Positions 1 through 9,841 of a DNA stretch of 64,000 nt are shown in pieces. Both the position numbers and the translations under genes were made by a program. The notes below the pieces were generated by a model. The model searched no databases, was not told the DNA's origin, and was given only the letters and a program-made list of their open reading frames with translations. Position 1 is the stretch's first letter, and every line of letters starts with the position of its first letter. This stretch comes from Sphingobacteriaceae bacterium (GTDB lineage: Bacteria; Bacteroidota; Bacteroidia; B-17B0; Aurantibacillaceae), in assembly GCA_947480015.1 (NCBI GenBank), contig CANKBS010000011.1, forward strand, positions 1 to 64,000. The letters are read 5' to 3'.

Positions 1-179
1 ATTATTCCTGGCGAGTTGCTCCTCAGCAGAGCTCGTTTCCGCTTCATCCAGTTCGGCAAATGTAAATGGTATTCAGGATTAAATAAAATGTGTAAACTTG
101 TAACAGGATTATTAATCAAAAAGTGTCAACTAAATTCAGGACGAGACATATTTAAGCGGCGTCTTATTAACCCAACAAC
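1..179. other. Left edge, no gene supported
   Basis: One frame stays open from the window edge to about position 189, but its translation has no recognisable motif and runs into the next gene in another frame. The first 60 bases are richer in GC than the rest and can fold weakly. I see nothing I can name here. Confidence 0.4.
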
Positions 180-938
180 ATGCGATTTATAGTCATATCA
201 ATTATAGTCATGAGTTTATGTAACTGTTCGTTAACTAAACGTCAATACATGAAGGGTTGGCATGTCGAAAATTGGTTTCACAAATCAAGCCATACTTCTG
301 CCAACAAGCTAACACAGTCTGTGAAAACAACAGCGCTAATAAACACCAACAAAAGCGGTTTACAAACAGGCACCAAAGGCGATTTATCTGATCGGCAGAC
401 GGATAAAACTACGGCCTCACTCACTCATGATTTCGGTAAACAAACGAGCCAAGCCATTAAAGCACTTCCTAAAAAACTAAGGACTCTGGGTTCTAATCGC
501 TTTTTTAAGAAAGGCGGGAATAGCTTGAAAAAGGCTGATAAAGGAAATGATCAAGGTGTGTTTCGACTCATCGCAGTCTACTTTCTTTTTATTATCGGAT
601 TAGTTTCCATTTGCCTTATTGCAGTTTCACTAAATAATGCTTGGGGAATTGCAAGCCTATTAGCATTGTTCGGTATATTGACCATTTCGCTTGCCATTGA
701 ACTGAGTTTAAAGTTTATTGACAAAATAAATAATCACAAGTGGCTTGATAAAAAATGGCCATACAGGCTAATTATTTCAATAAGCATCGTTATTCTTTCA
801 TTACTAATCAGTGGAATTATTGGTTTAGTTTTTGCCTTGTTATTAGCGCAACCAAATTTGTTAGCAGTGATTATCATCACCGCAATAGCATTTTTAATTT
901 GTTCAGTAATTTGTTTTAACCTGCTTCTTCCAGATTAA
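180..938 (+). CDS. Putative lipoprotein with multi-pass C-terminal membrane region
   Basis: Function unknown. The first 15-17 residues form a hydrophobic leader ending in cysteines (SLCNCS), consistent with a lipoprotein signal. It is followed by KRQYMKGWHVE; an LTKR.Y..GWHV-like stretch just after the lipid cysteine is common in small Bacteroidota surface lipoproteins (family knowledge, not searched). Residues about 25-125 are polar and rich in Ser, Thr and Lys. From about 128 to the end there are four likely membrane helices (near 130-152, 155-178, 195-222 and 226-250). A lipid anchor together with integral helices is odd. The leader could instead be an uncleaved first helix. It converges on metH, with three bases between the stops. 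Confidence 0.6.
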   Translation: MRFIVISIIVMSLCNCSLTKRQYMKGWHVENWFHKSSHTSANKLTQSVKTTALINTNKSGLQTGTKGDLSDRQTDKTTASLTHDFGKQTSQAIKALPKKLRTLGSNRFFKKGGNSLKKADKGNDQGVFRLIAVYFLFIIGLVSICLIAVSLNNAWGIASLLALFGILTISLAIELSLKFIDKINNHKWLDKKWPYRLIISISIVILSLLISGIIGLVFALLLAQPNLLAVIIITAIAFLICSVICFNLLLPD

Positions 939-941
939 TCA

Positions 942-3900
942 CTAATAAGCCAAGGCCGGGCCAAGCCACTTTTCAACCACATCAAAATCCATGTTTTTGC
1001 GTTTCGCATAATCTTCAACTTGTTCTTTGGTAATTTTGCCAATTCCAAAGTAATGCGAATCGGGGTGAGCCAAGTATAAGCCACTAACAGCTGCCGTTGG
1101 AATCATGGCTAAACTTTCGGTTAATTGCATGCCGGTGTTTTTTTCCACATCCAATAATTTCCATATGGTTAATTTTTCGGTATGATCGGGTTGCGCCGGA
1201 TATCCCGGTGCGGGGCGAATGCCGGCGTATTCTTCTTTAATCAACTCTTCATTACTGAATGTTTCATTTTTTGCATACCCCCAAAATTCACGACGTACTT
1301 TTTTATGCATCAATTCGGCAAAAGCCTCGGCTAATCTATCGGCAAGGGCTTTCAGCATAATGGCACTGTAGTCATCGTGATCTTTTTCAAAACGCGCAAC
1401 ATGCTCATCTATACCAATACCGGTTGTTAAGGCAAAGGCACCAATATAATCCGAAGAGGTTGAAGCGTTTTCCTTTGGCTTTATAAAATCGGCTAAAGCC
1501 GTGTTATATTGTCCGGCTGGTTTTTTAGTTTGTTGACGAATAGAATGAAATACGTGTTTGGTGACATTTCCATTTTCATAAATCACTTCAATATCATCGT
1601 CGTTAACGGTATTGGCAGGGTAAAAACCTATCACCGCTCGGGCAGTCAACCATTTTTCGGCGATTATTTTCTGAAGCATTTCTTGAGCTTCTTTAAACAA
1701 TTTTGTAGCCTCTTCACCACGGGCCGGATCTTTTAAAATCTTTGGGTAAGAGCCTTTTAATTCCCAACTGTGAAAGAAAGGCGTCCAATCGATATAGTCA
1801 GAAATTTCTTTGAGACTGTAATTATCAAAGACGTTGTTGCCAATAAAAGCAGGCTTTGTTATTTCAGTTTTAGCCCAGTCAATTTTAAATTTATTTTGAC
1901 GGGCTTCAGCAACGCTAACAAATTTATTTTGAGACTGCGCGTTTTTATTTTGTTCTCGAAGGCGCTCGTAATCTTTATTTATTTGAGAAAGAAAATCAGC
2001 ACGAAACTCGTTTGAAATTAAACAGGAAGCTACGGGAACCGATTTGCTAGCGTCGTTTACATGCACTACCGGTCCTGAATAATTTTGTGCGATTTTAACC
2101 GCCGTGTGCACTTTAGAGGTGGTAGCACCGCCAATTAATAAAGGAATTTTAAAGCCCTGGCGCTCCATTTCTTTAGCTACATGTACCATCTCGTCTAATG
2201 AAGGAGTGATAAGTCCGCTTAAACCAATAATATCAACATTGTGTTTTTTAGCTTCTTCTAAAATGCGGTCAGCCGATACCATCACACCTAGATCAATGAT
2301 TTCATAATTGTTACAGGCCAAAACCACACCCACAATATTTTTACCTATATCATGCACATCACCTTTAACCGTAGCCATTAAAATTTTTCCGGCATTTTGG
2401 CGCCCATCGCCTACAATGCCCGCTAAACGATTGCTTTCTTTTTCAGCTTGCAAAAAGGGTTCGAGATAGGCAACGGCTTTTTTCATCACACGGGCACTTT
2501 TAACTACCTGAGGTAAAAACATTTTTCCGCTTCCAAAAAGATCTCCGACAATGTTCATCCCATCCATTAACGGACCTTCAATAACATGTAAAGGCCGACC
2601 CAATTCAAGACGCGCCTCTTCGGTATCCACATCAATGTATTCTACCAAACCTTTTACTAAGGCATAGCTCAAACGCTCTTCAACCGTGCCTTTGCGCCAG
2701 GCTTCATCTTTTTCGGTTTTTTCTTTGGTAACACCCTTTAACGATTCGGCGTGTTCCACCAAACGTTCGGTAGCATCATCACGACGGTTTAAAAGCACAT
2801 CTTCAACCAATTCCAATAAGGTTTTATCTATCTCGTCATAAATGACCAGTTGCGATGGATTTACAATGCCCATGTCCATACCCGCTTTTACAGCATGGTA
2901 TAAAAAGGCACTGTGTATGGCTTCGCGTACGTGGTCATTACCTCTGAAAGAGAAAGACACATTACTTACACCTCCGCTAACTTTAGCGTGTGGCAAATGT
3001 TCTTTAATCCATTTGGTAGAATTAAAAAAGTCGAGGGCATTGAGGCGATGCTCTTCCATGCCGGTAGCCACCGGAAAAATATTGGGATCGAAAATAATAT
3101 CCTGAGGCGGGAAATCAACTTTATTAACTAAAATATCATAAGCACGTTTACAGATTATTTTTCTACGTTCAAACGTATCGGCTTGTCCAACTTCGTCGAA
3201 GGCCATCACAATCACTGCTGCACCATATTGTTTTACCTTGTGCGCGTATTCAATAAATTTTTCTTCACCTTCTTTTAAGGAGATTGAATTTACAATGGCT
3301 TTACCTTGCACACATTTTAAACCCGCTTCAATAACCGACCATTTTGAAGAGTCAATCATGATGGGCACTCTTGAAATATCGGGTTCGGAGGCGATGAGGT
3401 TTAAGAAAGTGGTCATTGCTGCTTCGCTATCGAGCATGCCTTCATCCATGTTCACATCAATCACCTGTGCTCCGCCATCTACCTGATCTTTGGCAATAGA
3501 TAAAGCTTCTTCGTAATTGCCTTCATTAATTAAACGCAGAAATTTTTTAGAACCCGTAACATTGGTACGTTCACCAACGTTTAAGAAATTACTTTCCGGA
3601 CGAAGCGTTAAGGGCTCCAACCCACTTAGGTGCATGAGGGTATCTGCAACTGGTCGTTTGCGCGGCTTGGCATCTTTGGCTAATTCGGCAATGCGTTTAA
3701 TGTGTGAGGGTGTGGTGCCGCAGCATCCACCAACAATATTTAAAAACCCTGCTTTTAAAAAGTCTTCAATTTGATGTCCCATTTCATGAGCATCTTGATC
3801 GTATTCACCAAACTGATTGGGTAAACCGGCATTGGGATAAGCGCTCACATAAAAAGGAGCTTTATCTGAAAGCTCTTCCAAGTAAGGACGCATGTCTTTA

Positions 3901-4649
3901 GCGCCCAGTGCGCAATTTAAGCCCACGCTTAGCAAGTCGACATGCGACACTGAATTTAAAAAAGCTTCAGTAGTTTGTCCTGAAAGGGTTCTTCCGGAAG
4001 CATCGGTGATGGTACCCGACACCATAACCGGCATTTTGCGATCTATTTTTTCGCAATAGGTTTGTATGGCGAATAAGGCCGCCTTGGCATTTAGAGTGTC
4101 AAAAATAGTTTCCACTAAAAGCAGATCTACTCCACCATCAATGAGTCCTTTCACCTGTTCGGTATAAGCCGTTACCAGTTCATCAAAAGTAATGGCTCTG
4201 AAACCCGGGTCGTTAACATTGGGAGAGAGCGACAGGGTTCGGTTAGTTGGCCCTAGGGCGCCGGCAACAAATTTTGGAATGGCAGCAAATTCAGGAAACT
4301 CTTTATAAAATTCCTGTACGGCTTCTTTGGCAATTTTAGCCGATTCAAAATTTAATTCATAGGCAAGTGATTGCATTTCGTAATCGGCCATAGCAATGGT
4401 AGTGGCGCTAAACGTATTCGTTTCAATAATATCGGCGCCGGCCTTTAAATATTCCTTATGAATGGTTTTAATAATAACCGGTTGGGTTATCGAAAGCAAA
4501 TCGTTATTGCCCTGAAGGTCTTTAGGCCAGTCAGAGAAACGTTTGCCCCGAAAATCTTTTTCTTCGAGTTTGTATTGTTGAATCATGCTACCCATAGCAC
4601 CATCAATTACCAATACACGTTTTTCAAGTTCTGAATAAATTGAGCTCAT
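942..4649 (-). CDS. metH: Cobalamin-dependent methionine synthase
   Basis: Transfers a methyl group from 5-methyltetrahydrofolate to homocysteine through methylcobalamin, the last step of methionine synthesis, in the cytoplasm. At 1235 residues it matches full-length E. coli-type MetH. The homocysteine domain (about 1-330) carries the zinc cysteines C246, C309 and C310 (GGCCGTTP). The pterin-binding domain follows (about 355-620), starting near [11 protein letters not shown]. Next come the cobalamin cap and B12 domain (about 650-885), with the axial-ligand motif DVHDIG near residue 765 and GGATTS further on. The AdoMet reactivation domain (about 905-1235) has [12 protein letters not shown]. 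All modules look intact. The gene is preceded by a SAM-I riboswitch, so it should be shut off when AdoMet is plentiful. The need for B12 fits the B12-dependent regulator at 10543. Confidence 0.97.
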   Translation of the reverse strand: MSSIYSELEKRVLVIDGAMGSMIQQYKLEEKDFRGKRFSDWPKDLQGNNDLLSITQPVIIKTIHKEYLKAGADIIETNTFSATTIAMADYEMQSLAYELNFESAKIAKEAVQEFYKEFPEFAAIPKFVAGALGPTNRTLSLSPNVNDPGFRAITFDELVTAYTEQVKGLIDGGVDLLLVETIFDTLNAKAALFAIQTYCEKIDRKMPVMVSGTITDASGRTLSGQTTEAFLNSVSHVDLLSVGLNCALGAKDMRPYLEELSDKAPFYVSAYPNAGLPNQFGEYDQDAHEMGHQIEDFLKAGFLNIVGGCCGTTPSHIKRIAELAKDAKPRKRPVADTLMHLSGLEPLTLRPESNFLNVGERTNVTGSKKFLRLINEGNYEEALSIAKDQVDGGAQVIDVNMDEGMLDSEAAMTTFLNLIASEPDISRVPIMIDSSKWSVIEAGLKCVQGKAIVNSISLKEGEEKFIEYAHKVKQYGAAVIVMAFDEVGQADTFERRKIICKRAYDILVNKVDFPPQDIIFDPNIFPVATGMEEHRLNALDFFNSTKWIKEHLPHAKVSGGVSNVSFSFRGNDHVREAIHSAFLYHAVKAGMDMGIVNPSQLVIYDEIDKTLLELVEDVLLNRRDDATERLVEHAESLKGVTKEKTEKDEAWRKGTVEERLSYALVKGLVEYIDVDTEEARLELGRPLHVIEGPLMDGMNIVGDLFGSGKMFLPQVVKSARVMKKAVAYLEPFLQAEKESNRLAGIVGDGRQNAGKILMATVKGDVHDIGKNIVGVVLACNNYEIIDLGVMVSADRILEEAKKHNVDIIGLSGLITPSLDEMVHVAKEMERQGFKIPLLIGGATTSKVHTAVKIAQNYSGPVVHVNDASKSVPVASCLISNEFRADFLSQINKDYERLREQNKNAQSQNKFVSVAEARQNKFKIDWAKTEITKPAFIGNNVFDNYSLKEISDYIDWTPFFHSWELKGSYPKILKDPARGEEATKLFKEAQEMLQKIIAEKWLTARAVIGFYPANTVNDDDIEVIYENGNVTKHVFHSIRQQTKKPAGQYNTALADFIKPKENASTSSDYIGAFALTTGIGIDEHVARFEKDHDDYSAIMLKALADRLAEAFAELMHKKVRREFWGYAKNETFSNEELIKEEYAGIRPAPGYPAQPDHTEKLTIWKLLDVEKNTGMQLTESLAMIPTAAVSGLYLAHPDSHYFGIGKITKEQVEDYAKRKNMDFDVVEKWLGPALAY

Positions 4650-4654
4650 AAATT

Positions 4655-4892
4655 AAAATAAAAATCCCCTCCGGTTTTTGATCGGAAGGGATTAGTTTAT
4701 AGTTGTTTTAAAAAATTGTTACTAATTGTCTCCGACTTATTTTTTCCTGAAATTGTCAGGAACGAATTCCCACCTTCTTTTAAAAATGAAAAATTTAACG
4801 ACAAAAGATTTTTTCAGTGGCCGCCAATTTTAGATTAAAAAAGGGTTGGTAAAGCTTCACAGGGCGTATCCCTCTGCTTTTCTTAATAAGTG
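4655..4892 (-). promoter_or_regulatory. SAM-I (S-box) riboswitch with terminator, upstream of metH
   Basis: On the minus strand the P1 arms ACTTATT (4891-4885) and AATAAGT (4740-4734) pair. Between them are S-box core pieces in order: GAGGG..CGCCC.GTGAAGC (P2 and kink-turn side), ACCAACC, then AAGGTGGGAATTC. A perfect P4 hairpin TTCCTGA/TCAGGAA follows, then GAAAAAATAAG. Downstream, AATCCCTTCCG (4693-4683) pairs over 11 bp with CGGAGGGGATT (4673-4663), followed by a T-rich tract: an intrinsic terminator only about 13 bases before the metH ATG. The P1 3' side and the next bases (GTCGGA) can pair with TCCGAT in the terminator, the usual anti-terminator switch. Assignment is by consensus reading. 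The P2 loop departs from the textbook sequence. Confidence 0.8.
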
Positions 4893-4909
4893 TATAAAAG
4901 AACGGTTAA

Positions 4910-4917
4910 CAAAGATA
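4910..4917 (-). promoter_or_regulatory. Probable -7 element of the metH promoter
   Basis: The minus strand reads TATCTTTG, a perfect TAnnTTTG Bacteroidota -7 element, about 18 bases before the riboswitch P1 helix. No good -33 TTG is seen at the usual distance. Confidence 0.5.
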
Positions 4918-4942
4918 GGACATTTTGTTTAAATTTAGCCTT

Positions 4943-5359
4943 ATGCAAAAAGTAATTTTTATTTTTTTTATGATTTGTTCCTTCGTTTCGTTTTCACAAA
5001 CTGAAGTAGCCAAGGTTTTAGAGAACATGAATGCTCAGGAAAAAGCTTGGAATGAAGGGAATATAGAAGGATTTATGAAGTACTATTGGAGCAACGATAG
5101 TTTAAAATTTATTGGGAAGAGTGGTATTACATATGGATGGCAAAAAACGCTAAACAATTACAAGAAGTCATACCCCACTAAAGCAGAGATGGGAATATTA
5201 ACATTTAGTATAAAGGAAGCAACTTTACTTTCGCCCGAAAGTATATTCCTAATTGGTCAGTGGCAATTAAAAAAGGATAAACCGGCCGGCGGTTATTTTA
5301 CTTTGTTATGGAAAAAAATTAATGGCAATTGGCTGATTGTTGCCGATCATACGAGTTAA
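4943..5359 (+). CDS. Secreted SnoaL/DUF4440-like protein
   Basis: A 138-residue protein starting MQKVIFIFF, with a signal peptide ending near SFSQ. The mature part resembles NTF2-like DUF4440/SnoaL proteins: an N-terminal helix (VLENMNAQEKAWNEGN), a GFM.YYW segment, and a final strand NGNWLIVADHTS, where such proteins typically end in G.W.I...H.S. These folds bind small ligands or act as enzymes, but no substrate can be inferred. An in-frame start 18 bases upstream (4925) would put polar residues before the signal peptide, so 4943 is preferred. It is divergent from metH, and its own TAAATTTA -7-like element lies just before the start. Confidence 0.65.
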   Translation: MQKVIFIFFMICSFVSFSQTEVAKVLENMNAQEKAWNEGNIEGFMKYYWSNDSLKFIGKSGITYGWQKTLNNYKKSYPTKAEMGILTFSIKEATLLSPESIFLIGQWQLKKDKPAGGYFTLLWKKINGNWLIVADHTS

Positions 5360-5455
5360 GTCGTATTTTGAAAAAGCGTAGAATCGGGCCTACGCACTTT
5401 CAATGGACTGGCAGGGCAAGTGAATGCACAAATCAAAGGCGAAAGAATTGAAATT

Positions 5456-5677
5456 ATGGAAAGTATAAAAATCGAGACCGGTCAATACAAACATTACAAA
5501 GGCTCTATATACGAGGTAATTGGCATTGCACACCACAGTGAAAGCATGGAAGAACTAGTAGTTTATAAAGCTACTTATCAGCCCGAAGGGCAAAATTTAT
5601 GGGTTAGGCCCCCGCTTATGTTTAATGAAACACTGCTTGTAAACGGGAAAGAAATAAAACGCTTTACGAAATTGTAA
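5456..5677 (+). CDS. DUF1653 family protein
   Basis: A small protein of 73 residues. It has the pattern of DUF1653 domains: G.YKHYKG..YEV.G.A.HSE..E..VVY...Y, then WVRP..MF.E and a C-terminal phenylalanine-rich end (IKRFTKL). The function of the family is unknown. Members are short cytoplasmic beta-rich proteins. An in-frame start at 5420 would add 12 residues unlike the family, so the ATG at 5456 was chosen. A GCGTAG/CTACGC inverted repeat at about 5376-5396 separates it from the upstream gene. Confidence 0.75.
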   Translation: MESIKIETGQYKHYKGSIYEVIGIAHHSESMEELVVYKATYQPEGQNLWVRPPLMFNETLLVNGKEIKRFTKL

Positions 5678-5816
5678 CTTTTTGCGGGTTCCAAGCGTCT
5701 TATCATTTTGCTGCACACACATGCCCCGAAACCCCTTACGAATGGGGAAATACGAGTTGTTGACACAGGGGATTGCAATTGCTGTTAAAAAACTAAAAAG
5801 ACCTTGATTTAATTAG

Positions 5817-5843
5817 TTGAATTTTACTATTTTACTATCTTTG
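5817..5843 (+). promoter_or_regulatory. Probable promoter of uppS
   Basis: TTG at 5817-5819 and TATCTTTG at 5836-5843, spaced 16 bases, match the Bacteroidota -33/-7 pair (TTG, TAnnTTTG). The start codon is 17 bases further on, so the leader would be about 10 bases. Confidence 0.6.
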
Positions 5844-5860
5844 CCCACCCCATTTAACAC

Positions 5861-6607
5861 ATGGATTTACAAGCATCTATCGACAAAAATAACATTCCAA
5901 AGCACGTAGCCATTATAATGGACGGAAACGGTCGTTGGGCTAAACAGCAAGGAGAAGACCGAATTTTTGGCCATCACGAAGGGGTTAATTCGGTGCGCGA
6001 AATAGTAGAGGCTTGTGGCGAAATTGGCGTAAAATACCTCACCTTGTATGCCTTTAGTACCGAAAACTGGAATCGCCCGAAGGAAGAAGTAGATGGTTTA
6101 ATGGAGTTATTAGTTGCCACCATTAGCATGGAAACGCCCAACTTGCATAAAAAAGGGGTGCGTTTACAGGTTATAGGGGATATTTTGAGTTTGCCGGCAT
6201 CCTGTCAAACCGAATTGCAGGAATCGATTGATCTTACGGCAGGGAATTCAAAAGTGACACTTATTCTTGCCTTGAGTTATTCAAGCAAATGGGAAATTAC
6301 AGAAGCCGTCAAAAAGATTGCTAAACAAGTTGAGGCCGGGGAGTTAAAAAGCGAAAATATACGCGACGATCTTATCCAAAACAATTTGAGTACACATGCC
6401 TATCCCAATCCTGAACTCATGATAAGAACCAGTGGCGAACACCGCATTAGCAATTTTTTGCTTTGGCAGCTGGCATACGCTGAGTTTTATTTTACCGATG
6501 TGTTCTGGCCTGATTTCAGAAAAAACGAATTTTATAAAGCTATCCTATCCTATCAAAATCGCGAACGTCGCTTTGGTAAAACCAGCGAACAAATCAGCAA
6601 TAACTAA
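5861..6607 (+). CDS. uppS: Isoprenyl transferase (undecaprenyl diphosphate synthase)
   Basis: A cis-prenyltransferase that makes the C55 lipid carrier for peptidoglycan and surface polysaccharides. Length of 248 residues is usual. The diphosphate-binding motif MDGNGRWAK with catalytic Asp lies near residue 20. Later motifs include [12 protein letters not shown] and, near the end, [17 protein letters not shown] and E.YFTDV.WPDF. Compared with many family members the third motif reads SGEHRISN rather than SGE.RLSN, a mild change. It is the first gene of a block with bamA (one base gap) and two ompH genes, a common Bacteroidota order. Confidence 0.95.
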   Translation: MDLQASIDKNNIPKHVAIIMDGNGRWAKQQGEDRIFGHHEGVNSVREIVEACGEIGVKYLTLYAFSTENWNRPKEEVDGLMELLVATISMETPNLHKKGVRLQVIGDILSLPASCQTELQESIDLTAGNSKVTLILALSYSSKWEITEAVKKIAKQVEAGELKSENIRDDLIQNNLSTHAYPNPELMIRTSGEHRISNFLLWQLAYAEFYFTDVFWPDFRKNEFYKAILSYQNRERRFGKTSEQISNN

Positions 6608-6608
6608 A

Positions 6609-9209
6609 ATGATCAAGCGGTTCTATAAAATCAGTATTCTTCTGATCATTGCTGTAAATGCCATGGCACAATCAAACGACAGTTTGTTTTTAGAGAATGC
6701 CAAAAACAAAAAAAAATACCGCATTGCAGCGATAAGAATTGATGGCGCTAACAGCACCGACAAAAATGTTATTGCGCTTTTATCAGGTCTCAGCGAAGGG
6801 GATGAGGTGACACTACCAGGCGATAAAGTTACCGATGCCATAAAAAAACTTTGGAAACAAGGGATGTTTGAAGACATTCAGATTAAACAAGAAAAGGTTG
6901 TGGGTAACGACATATTTCTGGTAATTAAGGTCATTGAACGGCCACGGCTTACCAAGTTTGCATTTAAAGGTGACGTGAAAAAAAGTGATGCCGATGAAAT
7001 TCGCGCAAAAATTAGATTGCTGAAAGAACGTGTCGTAACGGACTACATGATTGGCACCATCAAAAATACCGTGCGCGATCATTATAACGAAAAGGGGTAT
7101 TATTTTAATAAAGTTGACATAAGTCAAGTGCGCGATTCAAGCACTAAATCGCCACATACCATTATTACCATTCGTGTTAACAAAGGAAGAAAAGTCAGAA
7201 TTCAGGATGTTAATATAGTGGGTAACACGGTTATTAAAACTTGGAAACTACTTCGCAGCTTGGAAGACAGCAAAGCCTTTCGCTGGTACAACCCTTTTAA
7301 TTCAGGTAAATATTTGGAAGACAACCTAGAAAAAGCTTTACCCGCCATTGCGGCAAAATATAATGCCAAAGGCTATCGCGATGCCAGAGTGGTGCGCGAC
7401 ACGGTGTATTTTGTGAGCGATAACCGCGTAGCCATTGATGTAGTTATTGATGAAGGACATAAATATTATTTTGGAAAATTTAATTGGTTCGGTAACACCA
7501 AGTACCGCAGTGGTCAGCTCGACACTGTATTAAACATTCGTGCCGGTGATGTATACGATCAGAGTAAACTCGAACAAAAATTATTCATGAATCCGAGCGG
7601 TTATGATATTTCGAGTTTGTACCTCGATGATGGTTATTTATTTTTTCAAGTGAATCAACAAGAAAGCAATATCCACAACGATACTATTGACTTTGACATA
7701 AGCATGTATGAAGGCAAACAAGCTACAATTAATAAGGTAACGGTTAAGGGTAACGATAAAACCAACGATCATGTTATTTATCGTGAGATCAGAACGAAGC
7801 CCGGGCAATTATTCCGCCGTTCAGACATTATACGTACCAACCGCGAATTATCACAACTGGGTTATTTTAATCCCGAAAAAATGGATGTTCATCCAACGCC
7901 TAATGCGGCTGACGGAACTGTTGATATTGAATACGTGGTTGAAGAAAAACCTAGTGATCAAATTGAACTAAGCGGTGGCTGGGGCGGAAGGGCTAATTAC
8001 AACACCGGTATTGCCAGCACAACCTCGCGGGGCTTAGGTGTTATTGGAACGCTGGGTGTAACCTTTAATAATTTCTCTACCCGTAACATGTTTAAAAAAT
8101 CGGCCTGGCGCCCGCTTCCTAGTGGCGACGGTCAGCGGTTAAGCATACGCGCTCAAACCAATGGGGCATATTATCAGTCTTATAATTTTTCATTTACCGA
8201 ACCTTGGTTAGGCGGTAAAAAACCAAACTCTTTAACCGTTTCTGCTTTTCACTCGTTATTTAATAATTCGGCTGAAAAAAAATACGTTAATACCGATACC
8301 GGTAGAGTCATTAATCCACTTCGCTCGAGTATGAGTATTTGGGGCGCCTCGGTAGGATTGGGCCGTCGTTTAAAATGGCCTGATAATTATTTTAACATGT
8401 ACGCCCACTTAAGTTACAATCATTACGAATTAATTCAATACCCCTCCTTTGTTTTTAAAACAGGCTTTGCGAATGATCTTAATTTAGGGGTTAACATTTC
8501 ACGTAATTCCGTTGATCAACCGATTTATCCTAAATCGGGTTCAAACTTTGTGTTTAGCGGTCAGTTCACACCTCCATATTCACTCTTCAATAATAAAAGT
8601 TATGTTGGGCTAAGTGATGAACAACGCTACCGTTTTATCGAATATCAGAAGTATAAATTCACCGCCGAATGGTTTACCCAACTTACCAATAAAAAAGCGG
8701 CAGAAGGCACAGAAGCGCGTAATTTAGTGTTGCGCACCAAAGTGGGTTACGGCTTTTTAGCCCCATATAGCAGCCGAACCGGCATTTCGCCATTTGAACG
8801 GTTTTATATGGGAGGAAGCGGGATAAGTGGTTTTCAAAATTTTGTGGCCCGTGAAATTATTGGTCTACGCGGTTATCAAGATAATTCGGTGTCTTCTTCC
8901 GTCGGTGATCCAATTATTGCGCGCTATACCATGGAGCTTCGTTATCCGGTGAGTTTAAATCCTTCGGCGACTATATTTGTTTTGGGTTTTGCTGAAGCCG
9001 GTAATACGTGGGGAAATTTCAAATCGTTTAATCCCTTTCAAGTTAAACGCAGTGCAGGGGTTGGCTTAAGAGTGTTTTTACCCATGTTTGGTTTACTTGG
9101 TGTTGATTATGGTTGGGGCTTCGATCCAATTACAGGCGCGGGTTCCGGCAACGGCAACGGAAAAGGCCAGTTTCACTTTACCATTGGCGGTACCTTAGGG
9201 GAACTATAG
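6609..9209 (+). CDS. bamA: Outer membrane protein assembly factor BamA (Omp85)
   Basis: Central component that folds and inserts beta-barrel proteins into the outer membrane. The start at 6609 (MIKRFYKIS) gives 866 residues with a signal peptide ending near AMAQ. The reading frame is open further upstream into uppS, but that extension has no protein character. POTRA repeats fill about residues 28-400 (repeated patterns such as V.IVGN..., V.VKGN.KT). The barrel (about 450-866) contains the conserved FYMGGSGISGFQ and GLRGY segments, and ends with a beta-signal-like strand (FHFTIGGTLGEL). It is probably co-transcribed with uppS and feeds the same envelope programme as the two Skp-like chaperones downstream. 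Confidence 0.95.
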   Translation: MIKRFYKISILLIIAVNAMAQSNDSLFLENAKNKKKYRIAAIRIDGANSTDKNVIALLSGLSEGDEVTLPGDKVTDAIKKLWKQGMFEDIQIKQEKVVGNDIFLVIKVIERPRLTKFAFKGDVKKSDADEIRAKIRLLKERVVTDYMIGTIKNTVRDHYNEKGYYFNKVDISQVRDSSTKSPHTIITIRVNKGRKVRIQDVNIVGNTVIKTWKLLRSLEDSKAFRWYNPFNSGKYLEDNLEKALPAIAAKYNAKGYRDARVVRDTVYFVSDNRVAIDVVIDEGHKYYFGKFNWFGNTKYRSGQLDTVLNIRAGDVYDQSKLEQKLFMNPSGYDISSLYLDDGYLFFQVNQQESNIHNDTIDFDISMYEGKQATINKVTVKGNDKTNDHVIYREIRTKPGQLFRRSDIIRTNRELSQLGYFNPEKMDVHPTPNAADGTVDIEYVVEEKPSDQIELSGGWGGRANYNTGIASTTSRGLGVIGTLGVTFNNFSTRNMFKKSAWRPLPSGDGQRLSIRAQTNGAYYQSYNFSFTEPWLGGKKPNSLTVSAFHSLFNNSAEKKYVNTDTGRVINPLRSSMSIWGASVGLGRRLKWPDNYFNMYAHLSYNHYELIQYPSFVFKTGFANDLNLGVNISRNSVDQPIYPKSGSNFVFSGQFTPPYSLFNNKSYVGLSDEQRYRFIEYQKYKFTAEWFTQLTNKKAAEGTEARNLVLRTKVGYGFLAPYSSRTGISPFERFYMGGSGISGFQNFVAREIIGLRGYQDNSVSSSVGDPIIARYTMELRYPVSLNPSATIFVLGFAEAGNTWGNFKSFNPFQVKRSAGVGLRVFLPMFGLLGVDYGWGFDPITGAGSGNGNGKGQFHFTIGGTLGEL

Positions 9210-9240
9210 AAAATTTGTTAATTCAGGCATAAATTACAAA

Positions 9241-9258
9241 TTGGCACGTTTTATGATT
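9241..9258 (+). promoter_or_regulatory. Possible sigma-54 promoter of the ompH pair
   Basis: TTGGCACG at 9241-9248 is a perfect -24 box. The expected -12 position reads ATGAT at 9253-9257, so the GG-to-GA spacing is right but the -12 box has two mismatches to TTGC. It lies about 20 bases before the first ompH start. rpoN is present at 28754. Confidence 0.4.
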
Positions 9259-9278
9259 AATTTTAAAAACGAAATAAA

Positions 9279-9806
9279 ATGACACGAAAAATCCTCCTCA
9301 CAACATTCTTGGTTCTTAGCGGACTGTTTGTTTTTTCGCAAAGCGGCGCAGCTAAATTTGGTTATGTTGATACCGATTATATTCTAGGTCAAATACCCGA
9401 ATACAAGGCCGCACAAGCGGAGCTCGACAAAACAAGCATACAGTGGCAAAAAGAAATTGATCTTAAATATACCGAAGTGGATAAATTGTATAAGGCTTAT
9501 CAGGCTGATGCCATTCTGCTTACCGAGGATATGAAAAAGAAACGTGAAAACGAGATTGTGAATAAAGAAAAGGAAGTAAAAGACCTGCAAAAACAACGTT
9601 TTGGTGTAGATGGCGAACTATTTAAAAAACGGCAAGAATTGGTAAAGCCTATACAGGACAAGGTGTACAACGCTATTAAATCGGTAGCCGAAAAAAGTGG
9701 CCTAGGGTTTATATTGGATAAAAGCGGACAGGTTTCTATTCTATATGCTAATGCAAAGTATGACAAAAGTGATGATGTATTAGTATTCCTTGGATATAAA
9801 AAGTAA
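9279..9806 (+). CDS. OmpH/Skp family periplasmic chaperone
   Basis: Skp-like chaperones hold unfolded outer membrane proteins in the periplasm for delivery to BamA. The 175-residue protein has a signal peptide (TTFLVLSGLFVFSQ) and then the typical strand KFGYVDTDYILGQIPEYKAAQAEL. A long charged coiled coil follows (about 50-125), then a closing FILDKSGQVSILYA strand with V.Y at the end. It sits directly after bamA, and is followed 35 bases later by a second family member, as is common in Bacteroidota. Confidence 0.9.
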   Translation: MTRKILLTTFLVLSGLFVFSQSGAAKFGYVDTDYILGQIPEYKAAQAELDKTSIQWQKEIDLKYTEVDKLYKAYQADAILLTEDMKKKRENEIVNKEKEVKDLQKQRFGVDGELFKKRQELVKPIQDKVYNAIKSVAEKSGLGFILDKSGQVSILYANAKYDKSDDVLVFLGYKK

Positions 9807-9841
9807 ATTTAAACCCTTAAATAAACATCGAAAGTAAACAC

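Noticed and set aside
4650-4942. Cobalamin riboswitch upstream of metH
   Set aside because: Considered because MetH uses B12, but the B12-box GCC.CTG consensus is not seen, while SAM-I core elements are.
6432-6608. Extended N-terminus of bamA overlapping uppS
   Set aside because: The signal peptide starts at 6609. The extension is a frame shadow of uppS.
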